A stretch of 20,855 nt of DNA. Origin: Nitrososphaeraceae archaeon (GTDB lineage Archaea; Thermoproteota; Nitrososphaeria; Nitrososphaerales; Nitrososphaeraceae). The first letter of the stretch is position 1, and every line of letters begins with the position of its first letter. The translations under genes were made by a program, and so were the position numbers. Positions 1-5,761 of the stretch are shown one piece after another. Location of the stretch: NCBI GenBank assembly GCA_029240395.1, contig JAREAJ010000006.1, positions 1 through 20,855 on the forward strand, read 5' to 3'. The notes under the pieces are model-generated. The model did no database searches and had not been told where the DNA came from. It was given only the letters and a program-made list of their open reading frames with translations.

Positions 1-134
1 TCATATCTGGAATTATGCTTTTTCCCGTTGCGATTGGATTATTTATTGCTGGTCACAAAATAGAAGGAAATTTAAGAGCCATGACATTGGTCGTTATCGC
101 AAAGTACTTTAGGTCCAAGCTGACATTCAAATGA
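1..134 (+). CDS. C-terminal fragment of a membrane protein (5' end outside window)
   Basis: An open frame runs from the window edge to TGA at 132-134 and gives about 43 residues: a hydrophobic stretch (LFPVAIGLFIAGHKI), then EGNLRAMTLVVIAKYF and a short basic tail. The pattern of a helix ending in a Gly, followed by G-N-L-R and a helix ending in a Lys, weakly recalls the repeat of AEC (auxin efflux carrier) type permeases. In that family more helices would normally follow, so this end may be truncated. Two other frames across the same bases have early stops. The family call is a guess; that it is the end of a membrane protein is more secure. Confidence 0.4.
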   Translation, partial: ISGIMLFPVAIGLFIAGHKIEGNLRAMTLVVIAKYFRSKLTFK

Positions 135-160
135 TGGCGAGCTTACGGATTAAGTGAACT

Positions 161-325
161 CTAAGTGTTCATAATCTCAGCATTTTCTTCATCATCCTCA
201 TCATCCTCATCCTCCTCATCCTCCTCATTTTCGAATTCCTCTCTGCCGAACTCCTCTATCAAGTCCTCGTCATCATCGGAACCTTGGTTGTTATCAATCT
301 TATCGGTATTTTTGTCACCACTCAA
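161..325 (-). CDS. Small highly acidic protein, TTG start
   Basis: A 54-residue frame reads from TTG at 325 to TAG at 161-163; two adjacent TAA stops lie directly upstream, so TTG is the only reasonable start. The N-terminal third is polar and Asp/Asn/Lys-rich. The C-terminal half is almost wholly Glu/Asp (runs such as EEDEEDEDDEDDEE) and ends NAEIMNT. The run is encoded by an imperfect GAG/GAT trinucleotide repeat at about 185-228. Acidic tails of this type occur on small nucleic-acid or basic-protein binding factors, but no family is recognised. It converges with the membrane-protein fragment on its left. A non-coding microsatellite is the main alternative. Confidence 0.45.
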   Translation of the reverse strand: MSGDKNTDKIDNNQGSDDDEDLIEEFGREEFENEEDEEDEDDEDDEENAEIMNT

Positions 326-505
326 TTATTACAACACACCATAATTATCCTGACAGTCAATTAAATTATTTTGTTTGATAAAATCCAAAAGGAACATTTC
401 AGACTAATACATTTGTCATCTTTTTTAAAGGGATAACTATGGTAGGGTTCGAGGCAGAGATGTAGAGTCTCAATCGTTATTAGTAGACCTCTTCACAGTA
501 GTAAT

Positions 506-637
506 ATGGTTTTATGTAGAATATGCGGTAAGGATTTGGATAACGAAATTCCAGCTGATCATATGAGTGATCACGATAAACGTGGTGAGATACCTCACAC
601 TAGGAATAGATCTGTCGAATACAATAAGAGAGACTAA
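506..637 (+). CDS. 43-residue C2H2-type zinc-finger mini-protein
   Basis: ATG at 506 opens a 43-residue frame ending in TAA at 635-637. The protein starts MVLCRICGKDL and carries C4-x2-C7-x11-H19-x3-H23, close to the classical C2H2 finger spacing, followed by a basic, Arg/Lys/His-rich tail (KRGEIPHTRNRSVEYNKRD). The four ligands at proper spacing in so short a frame are strong evidence that it is coding. Small single-finger proteins are common in archaea and may bind nucleic acid; the target here is unknown. An A/T element at about 420-430 could serve as promoter with a leader of some 50 bases. The next gene on the same strand begins 262 bases downstream. Confidence 0.65.
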   Translation: MVLCRICGKDLDNEIPADHMSDHDKRGEIPHTRNRSVEYNKRD

Positions 638-869
638 ATCCTCTGTTAGGTCCTTATCTTCTAACTATTCTGGCTTGGGTCAACGCCGTTAGTTCCTTAA
701 GCTGCACGCTTCTCCATCCAAATTTGCTTATAATAACCGATACAGACCAGACCCCTACGATATGAATTCGGTCCTCTTACCACGCTATAGATCAGCTTCA
801 CGCCTAGTTACATTTATGAACCTAACGCCTGTATCGAGGTCTTTAATTTGCCTCAGCTTGTTACTACAA

Positions 870-879
870 TTTTTATATT
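870..879 (+). promoter_or_regulatory. TATA box of the HNH-like gene
   Basis: TTTTTATATT is centred about 26 bases before ATG 900. It predicts a leaderless transcript starting at that ATG and argues against the longer frame that begins at 762. Confidence 0.6.
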
Positions 880-899
880 GTTTCCTTGAAAGTATTTTT

Positions 900-1625
900 A
901 TGAACGTTGCAGCATCTGTAAACGCGCCTCTTCCGATACAGAGTCAACTGAAAAAAGAAGCACGTTATGGGTGTTCGATTTGTGGCTGCCCATTATTAGA
1001 GTTTGTGCAATTTATTCCCTCGGACACACCTGGAGCTTACCTTCCAGAAAACATGATAGCAATTTGCCCCACACATACTTTAAAATTCGTCCAAAACGAG
1101 TTGTCGGCTACTGAGCTTTCTTCGTTTAAAACGAAACCCTATAACAGGATAAACGAAAATAAACCTTTTGCGTTAGCTCCAGAGTTAACCGTGAATATAG
1201 CCAAAACGAAGTTTATCAACACTTACAGACTCCTTTCAGTCGATGATTTTGACCTGGTTACAATCAGGAAAGAAAACAATTCGTACTTGCTACTGGACCT
1301 TAACTTTTTTGACTCCCAGAATAACCTAATTGCTGTAACATCGGAAAATTCCTGGACTACAGATAAGAAACTAGTTTGGAACGTTGATTATGAACCAGGC
1401 TACCTGAAGATTCAAAACAAGACTAGACAAATATTATTTGAGGCCAAAATCGAATCCGGCGAAATTTTCATAGTAGCTGATATGTATTATAGCGGCATCC
1501 CTGTCAATATCACCAGAGATGAAGTTTTGTTTGGTGGCATAGAAGAAGGAGCTGAGACTAAGGGTACAACATTAAAGAACTATGAGACAGCAATTAGCTT
1601 CCAATCAGACAAATGGCTAACATGA
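900..1625 (+). CDS. HNH-like protein with degenerate catalytic site and C-terminal beta-rich domain
   Basis: The 241-residue protein from ATG 900 has an N-terminal zinc-finger/HNH-like segment: C25-x2-C28, then PLLEFVQFIP, then N51 and C56-x2-H59 (ENMIAICPTHT). The rest (about 80-235) is a beta-rich domain with the pattern 'LLLDLNFFDSQNNLI...', as found behind the HNH motif in a family of HNH-signature proteins of unknown function. Where active members have a His in the E-[HY]-x-I segment, this protein has Gln37, so nuclease activity is doubtful. An in-frame ATG exists at 762, but the added 46 residues look unlike this family and the TATA box at 870-879 lies inside them. The gene stands alone. 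The domain reading is from memory of family patterns. Confidence 0.65.
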   Translation: MNVAASVNAPLPIQSQLKKEARYGCSICGCPLLEFVQFIPSDTPGAYLPENMIAICPTHTLKFVQNELSATELSSFKTKPYNRINENKPFALAPELTVNIAKTKFINTYRLLSVDDFDLVTIRKENNSYLLLDLNFFDSQNNLIAVTSENSWTTDKKLVWNVDYEPGYLKIQNKTRQILFEAKIESGEIFIVADMYYSGIPVNITRDEVLFGGIEEGAETKGTTLKNYETAISFQSDKWLT

Positions 1626-1708
1626 AAGCATCGAGTTAACTCTTCCAGTTTCCTGCGCTTTTAGATGCCGAATAGCTTCATTTAGCATCAAAGCACGGAT
1701 TGAAGCAC

Positions 1709-1717
1709 ATTTATAGC
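1709..1717 (+). promoter_or_regulatory. Probable TATA box
   Basis: ATTTATAGC lies about 25 bases before ATG 1737. It is too close to ATG 1719 for that codon to be transcribed, so it favours the later start. Confidence 0.45.
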
Positions 1718-1736
1718 AATGGCATTACTAATAATG

Positions 1737-2051
1737 ATGGTGGACATGACCACGTGTTCAATCCACATGGAGTTCTTTGATGATTTATGTCCTAAATGTA
1801 AAGAAGAGTATAATGAGCTAAAAGGGAACATTGGTCATTCTGTAGAAAGGTTAGCAACTTATAGAGCCAAGAACAGAAACAGGCGTTATAAAGAATTTAC
1901 CGAAGAGCGTGCTAAAAAACTATATGCCGAGCTTTTAGTACAATACATAAAAAAATCTAGCACTGAGAAGGAGGCAGCTGGAAAAGCTAGAGCAATTATA
2001 AGAAAACAATGCAGATTACGAGGCATACCATTCTGGTCATGGATTAATTAA
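1737..2051 (+). CDS. Small zinc-ribbon hypothetical protein
   Basis: From ATG 1737 the product has 104 residues. A likely metal site lies near the N-terminus: C7-x2-H10-x7-C18-x2-C21 (TTCSIHMEFFDDLCPKC). A long, basic, helical region follows (KNRNRRYKEFTEERAKKLYAEL...), ending RKQCRLRGIPFWSWIN. A zinc ribbon plus a basic helix suggests nucleic-acid or protein binding, but no named family is recognised. In-frame ATGs also occur at 1719, 1734 and 1746; 1737 is preferred from the TATA position. The gene shares its strand with the HNH-like gene 111 bases upstream but has its own promoter. Confidence 0.65.
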   Translation: MVDMTTCSIHMEFFDDLCPKCKEEYNELKGNIGHSVERLATYRAKNRNRRYKEFTEERAKKLYAELLVQYIKKSSTEKEAAGKARAIIRKQCRLRGIPFWSWIN

Positions 2052-2115
2052 TATTTTCCAGCACAATTTGCGTAAAATTATGCCTTGAGAGATAGCTATT
2101 CCGATCCCTTCCGTA

Positions 2116-2130
2116 TATTTTAATATATAT
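2116..2130 (+). promoter_or_regulatory. TATA box of the P-II-like gene
   Basis: The A/T-rich run TATTTTAATATATAT is centred about 26-28 bases before ATG 2152. A purine-rich GAGAAAAGGA lies just ahead of the ATG and could act as a ribosome binding site if a leader exists. Confidence 0.55.
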
Positions 2131-2151
2131 GAAAAACTTTGAGAAAAGGAA

Positions 2152-2496
2152 ATGAAGAAGCTAGAAATAATTTTTTCACACGAACGCCTACCGGAAGTAA
2201 ATGATCTCCTTCATAAGTATGGGGTCGGAGGAATGAACTTTTATAATATAAGGGGAAGAGGGAGTTCAAGAAGAGAACCTGTATCTCCTGGAAGGGGAAT
2301 AGAAAGATATGTACCCGAGTTTGCAATAAAGACAAAAACCGAGGTAGTCACGTCGGATGATACCGCCAATAAAATAATAAAAGAAGTCTTAAACGTTATG
2401 AGGACCGGGTCTAATAGAAGCGGTAAAATCTTTGTCTATGATGTGGCTGAGGCCTACGACCTCAAAAGCAGAAGGACCGGAATTTCTGCTCTCTAA
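2152..2496 (+). CDS. P-II family nitrogen regulatory-like protein
   Basis: The 114-residue product has the P-II fold pattern: the first beta-alpha unit MKKLEIIFSHERLPEVNDLL, a T-loop at about 35-55, the B-loop TGSNRSGKIFVYDV at 85-98, and a C-terminal RTG (108-110) matching the family's RTGERG. P-II trimers sense ATP/ADP and 2-oxoglutarate and control ammonium transporters or nitrogen enzymes. Here the T-loop (IRGRGSSRREPVSPGRG) lacks the usual Gln39 and Tyr51 context, so 2-oxoglutarate sensing and nucleotidylation are probably changed. No ammonium transporter or glutamine synthetase gene is adjacent, so the partner is unknown. Family assignment is firm; function is inferred. Confidence 0.85.
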   Translation: MKKLEIIFSHERLPEVNDLLHKYGVGGMNFYNIRGRGSSRREPVSPGRGIERYVPEFAIKTKTEVVTSDDTANKIIKEVLNVMRTGSNRSGKIFVYDVAEAYDLKSRRTGISAL

Positions 2497-2607
2497 TCTA
2501 GTCCAATGACACTCTATGGGATCGCGTTGCAAAAGAGGCTATTTTTGTGACATCACCAACAAAATAGAAACTATCGAGCACGCTTATGCTGGTCATAATG
2601 CTTTTTG

Positions 2608-3039
2608 CTAGTCACCAAAAAGACGTTTATGCTCTTCCATCATACATCTATTGAAGACAACATCAAAACCTTTTTCCTTCGCCATTTTTTCGGCTGCTTC
2701 ATTGTAGATACCTGACTGCATCCATATTACTCTTAATCCTCCCTTCTTGACAGCGTCGTCGACCAAAGCGGGTACCTCTTCTGACCTTCTAAATACATCA
2801 ACTATGTCTATGTGTTGCGGTATATCCATGATTCTAGGATAAGATTTTCTTCCCAATATTTCTGACGCGGTTGGATTCACGGGGATGACATTGAATCCAT
2901 GCTCAATGAGGTATTTGGGTACGAAGTGAGCCGGCTTTTTTTCATTAGTTGACATTCCAACCACGGCAATATTTTTTAACTCGTAAAAACTCTTTATTTC
3001 TGAGTCTGTGTGTTTGTCCGTATCTGCTGGCAAATTCAT
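2608..3039 (-). CDS. CoA-binding domain protein (YccU-like)
   Basis: The 143-residue protein is a single Rossmann-like CoA-binding domain. It shows NIAVVGMSTNEKKPAHFVPKYL near residue 27, VIPVNPTASEILGRKSYP, IDIVDVFRRSEEVPALVDDAV, and the terminal IWMQSGIYNEAAEKMAKEKG...NRCMMEEHKRL. These blocks match the stand-alone family related to the CoA-binding domain of succinyl-CoA synthetase. The physiological substrate of these small proteins is not established. Length is normal for the family. A TATA-like AATAAATAGA lies about 30 bases upstream of the start on this strand (about 3067-3076). The neighbours are divergent and unrelated. Confidence 0.88.
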   Translation of the reverse strand: MNLPADTDKHTDSEIKSFYELKNIAVVGMSTNEKKPAHFVPKYLIEHGFNVIPVNPTASEILGRKSYPRIMDIPQHIDIVDVFRRSEEVPALVDDAVKKGGLRVIWMQSGIYNEAAEKMAKEKGFDVVFNRCMMEEHKRLFGD

Positions 3040-3213
3040 ATCGTATCATATAGATTAGGCATCTATTCTATTTATTGATCTTAAAACGGGATATTTCCAT
3101 GGCCGCTCGGTGATATTGGAGATAGCTTTTTCTACACCATATGAACTAGGATAGAAACCACAAGGCGACTAACACAAGTGGCTCCGCAGACTAAAGACAA
3201 GTTCAAATAACAA

Positions 3214-3222
3214 AATAATTTA
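3214..3222 (+). promoter_or_regulatory. TATA box before TTG start
   Basis: AATAATTTA is centred about 25 bases before TTG 3242, which supports that start and a leaderless mRNA. Confidence 0.45.
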
Positions 3223-3241
3223 TCTAAAGACGAATACTTGG

Positions 3242-3487
3242 TTGTCAAAAATTGAACAGGGAAAGATTAGTCTTGACTTTAGAATAGAGGGCAAAAAGGA
3301 ACAGGCTATCTTTGATTATAGATATGACGATAGTAATCAAAGTTTGGATTACACAGAGATCAACTATACAAATCCCAAACTGCAATCTCTGATCGAAAAC
3401 AATGCGAAAATGATGGAAAATATTGATTCTTATATTAGGAATATAATAGAAAAAAAAAGGTCGAGCTTGCACAAAGGAACAAATTAA
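3242..3487 (+). CDS. Small hypothetical protein, TTG start
   Basis: The 81-residue product starts MSKIEQGKISLDFRIEGKK from TTG 3242. The N-terminal half alternates polar and hydrophobic residues in strand-like fashion (ISLDFRIEGKKEQAIFDYRY). The C-terminal half is a helix (LQSLIENNAKMMENIDSYIRNIIEKK) with a basic end. It has no metal motif, signal peptide or membrane segment, and no family is recognised. The antisense frame across the same bases is hydrophobic and Phe/Ile-rich, typical of a shadow. The promoter position and balanced composition make this strand the likely one. A pyrimidine-rich terminator-like tract follows the stop. Confidence 0.6.
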   Translation: MSKIEQGKISLDFRIEGKKEQAIFDYRYDDSNQSLDYTEINYTNPKLQSLIENNAKMMENIDSYIRNIIEKKRSSLHKGTN

Positions 3488-3506
3488 CTTATACACCTAC
3501 CTTAAT

Positions 3507-3545
3507 TGTTCTATTCTATTCTATTTTCTTCTTATTCTTTATCTT
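3507..3545 (+). terminator. Pyrimidine/T-rich termination tract
   Basis: Shortly after TAA 3487 the plus strand is a run of T and C with three exact CTATT copies at 3511-3525, then TTTTCTTCTTATTCTTT. Archaeal termination commonly uses such U-rich tracts without a hairpin. Confidence 0.5.
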
Positions 3546-3595
3546 CTGAGCCCCTAGCCCAAGCTCCCTCCAATAACTAAAGTATAGGATGCAAC

Positions 3596-3635
3596 ACACC
3601 TCATAGGTGTTCAGCTTATTAGGGTAGCACCTATG
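3596..3635. repeat. Overlapping inverted repeats (two exclusive hairpins)
   Basis: ACACCT (3596-3601) pairs with AGGTGT (3605-3610) across a 3-base loop. CATAGGTG (3602-3609) also pairs perfectly with CACCTATG (3628-3635) across an 18-base loop. The two stems share the AGGTG segment and cannot form together. They lie between convergent genes, beyond the pyrimidine tract. Confidence 0.55.
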
Positions 3636-3745
3636 ACATACGACTGATGCCAAAACTTCATCGCTGCATATTTATTTCATGCTTATATCCTAACATTCGC
3701 TCCGGTCGTACCCCATTTCGGCCCGAACGATCTTTATAAGACTAA

Positions 3746-4396
3746 TCATCTGCATTTAGTTGTTATTTCTTCACCATGTCCAATTGGAACAGTTACCGAC
3801 TGGACGTTAGGCTTCGCTCTGATATATTCGATGAAAGATGTCATAATTGGACGATAATCCGTGGGATACAATACGTTATCTGTGGCTATAACTCCCCCAA
3901 CCCTTATTATTGGCAAAACCAGATCAAAATACCCTTTTAGATTTTCTTTGTCTGCATCGATAAAAACAAAATCAAAAAGCTCATGATTATCAAGGGTCCC
4001 TGAAATTCTACGAAGGCATTCTAACGCATTGCCTTCCATGATGTCGATTTTATCAGATACGCCAGCCTCAGAGAAATTGTATGAGGCTTTTTCTAATTTC
4101 ATAGGGTCATTTTCAATTGTTATGAGTCCTCTACTAGAACTTGGCTTTTCTTGTTTGTTAGCGACCGTATTTTGCAGGAGTGCTTCTATTAACCATAATG
4201 ACGAGTAACCGGTGGACGTTCCAATTTCTAAGGCCCTTTTGGCTTTCATGGCTTTGAGAAAAATGTTAAAGAACAGACCCGTCTCATACGTAATTGCCAA
4301 CATCATCTCCTCCCTGGAGACTACAACTTTTCCCGATCGTTCGAGTTTGGACCTATCTTCTAATTTGGCTAGTACGTTCCATATGTTTAGAGTCAT
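3746..4396 (-). CDS. Class I SAM-dependent O-methyltransferase (COMT/CCoAOMT-like)
   Basis: The 216-residue protein matches the O-methyltransferase family 3 fold. SAM-binding motif I is RALEIGTSTGYSSLWL at about 54-69. The acidic residue after strand 2 is in LITIENDP. The metal-site segment is FDFVFIDADKENLKGYFDLV (D147), with D173-N174 in IATDNVLYP. Family members methylate catechol-type hydroxyls with a divalent metal; the substrate here is unknown. A short polar insertion (NTVANKQEKPSSSRG, 76-90) separates helix and strand, and the C-terminus (GHGEEITTKCR) is less regular than the usual ending. The TATA element at 4417-4427 places transcription start at the ATG. Confidence 0.88.
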   Translation of the reverse strand: MTLNIWNVLAKLEDRSKLERSGKVVVSREEMMLAITYETGLFFNIFLKAMKAKRALEIGTSTGYSSLWLIEALLQNTVANKQEKPSSSRGLITIENDPMKLEKASYNFSEAGVSDKIDIMEGNALECLRRISGTLDNHELFDFVFIDADKENLKGYFDLVLPIIRVGGVIATDNVLYPTDYRPIMTSFIEYIRAKPNVQSVTVPIGHGEEITTKCR

Positions 4397-4416
4397 TTAG
4401 TAGCTGAACAGTTGAA

Positions 4417-4427
4417 CTTATTTAAAA
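4417..4427 (-). promoter_or_regulatory. TATA box of the O-methyltransferase gene
   Basis: TTTTAAATAAG on the minus strand is centred about 26 bases before ATG 4396, so the transcript should be leaderless. Confidence 0.55.
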
Positions 4428-4576
4428 CAGGTGTCTTAGACGTTTATTGTGCTTTTAGGCAATGCACATGCAAGCGAACCAAATATCTTGCTACCTGGTA
4501 TGTTGCGCCATAGTACAACCACGAGCTGACCTAAAGTTAGAAGAACCCAGTCTTCTTCCCTGAGGCAATAGCATGC

Positions 4577-5578
4577 CTATAGCCAATGCTGAACTTTAAG
4601 GAAACCTTCTATAGATTCGTTTTTGAGTAATTTAATCAAAGCAAGACCTTGAGGAACTGATAGCATGGGCTTTTTAAAATGATTGTCGGTAGAAATCCGA
4701 GGACAAGCTACCTGTATGAATGCATCAATTTCCTTAAAAATTTGAACACGTTCCTCAGTTATCTCAGTTAGTGCAATCAACTGTACTTTTTTGCCTAATT
4801 TCTCCAGGGTTCTTTTCAGCTCAAGGGCTCGAACTTGGGCATACTGCCCTTCCTTTAGTCCAATAATAAGTCCAATTCTTTGCGCATCCAATGCATTATA
4901 GATCGCCAATACAGCCTTCTTTTGTAGACCCCTCGCAAACTCAGTAACTTCCGTGTACTCTTGATAATACGGGTCTAGCATGTAAGTGGGCTTTTCCGTT
5001 GACATCACAATACTTGCCGAGTGAAACATGCTTTGTCCTAGAAATATATAAGCATCGACTCTATTTTGCATGTAATGAGCAGGATAGAATTCACAACCAA
5101 ACACCTGAGCATCATTTAACTGGCCTTTTCCTCTACCTATTACAATGTCGTACCCATATTCTTCGAATATTTTCTTTACAGTGGTTATTTGGCTAAGATG
5201 CTGGCTGTCTGTAAGTAATGAAAGAGTCCTGTAACGAGCTTTGAGATCTGAAGCACATTTTCTGGCAACATTTTCAAAACTTACATCGTCATAGGCATTA
5301 ATCATCACCACCTTCCTGCCCAAGGATTGCATGGCTATAGTATGACCTATGTTGAATAAAATATCAGCTCCTAGTAAATCAGCAGCATGAGTATTCAAAT
5401 CGCAAGACCCCCAACAAGTGTCTCCTATAACGTAGGCTGGAATATGATATCTTTCTTCGACATTGTCAGCAACTTCCTGTATTCTTGAGACTAGACCCTC
5501 CGGCCCGTTAAGAGCAACCGAATTGGGCTTTTGGTTGTCAATAACCTCATATATTTTCCTCTTATCTATTATCATCAT
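4577..5578 (-). CDS. dph2: Diphthamide synthase Dph2 (2-(3-amino-3-carboxypropyl)histidine synthase)
   Basis: The 333-residue protein is an archaeal Dph2, the non-canonical radical-SAM enzyme. It transfers the 3-amino-3-carboxypropyl group of SAM to the target histidine of elongation factor 2, the first step of diphthamide synthesis. The three cluster-binding cysteines are in the expected three domains: C59 (DTCWGSCDLN), C162 (FGCEFYPAHY) and C292 (VACPRISTDN). The archaeal enzyme is a homodimer, so one gene suffices. Length is normal. The start has two ATGs in tandem (MMII); a TATA-like AATAATTAAG at 5619-5628 predicts a leader of about 20 bases. No other diphthamide gene is adjacent. Confidence 0.95.
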   Translation of the reverse strand: MMIIDKRKIYEVIDNQKPNSVALNGPEGLVSRIQEVADNVEERYHIPAYVIGDTCWGSCDLNTHAADLLGADILFNIGHTIAMQSLGRKVVMINAYDDVSFENVARKCASDLKARYRTLSLLTDSQHLSQITTVKKIFEEYGYDIVIGRGKGQLNDAQVFGCEFYPAHYMQNRVDAYIFLGQSMFHSASIVMSTEKPTYMLDPYYQEYTEVTEFARGLQKKAVLAIYNALDAQRIGLIIGLKEGQYAQVRALELKRTLEKLGKKVQLIALTEITEERVQIFKEIDAFIQVACPRISTDNHFKKPMLSVPQGLALIKLLKNESIEGFLKVQHWL

Positions 5579-5761
5579 TTTTCGTACGTCAATTAATGCT
5601 AGGTTTGCTCGATGCGTACTTAATTATTTCGGGTTACAACCAGATTTAACGTCAAAAAAGTTCATGGTATTGTTGAAGCTCAGAAGGACAATTTGTCTAT
5701 TGGCAGAGAGAAGCTGTCCATAGATCGCATTATAAAGATACCGCAACTTGCTTATCGCTAT

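Noticed and set aside
440..475. GGTTCGAG motif resembling a tRNA T-arm
   Set aside because: No acceptor stem, anticodon arm or complete cloverleaf can be drawn around it.
762..899. 46-residue N-terminal extension of the HNH-like protein
   Set aside because: The TATA box at 870-879 lies inside it and the added residues do not resemble the family; the frame is open by chance.
3245..3496. 83-codon minus-strand frame opposite the small TTG gene
   Set aside because: Its Phe/Ile-rich composition is typical of an antisense shadow; the plus frame has a placed TATA box and balanced composition.
3511..3525. Three CTATT copies as a possible functional tandem repeat
   Set aside because: It is too short and lies within a general pyrimidine-rich terminator tract.
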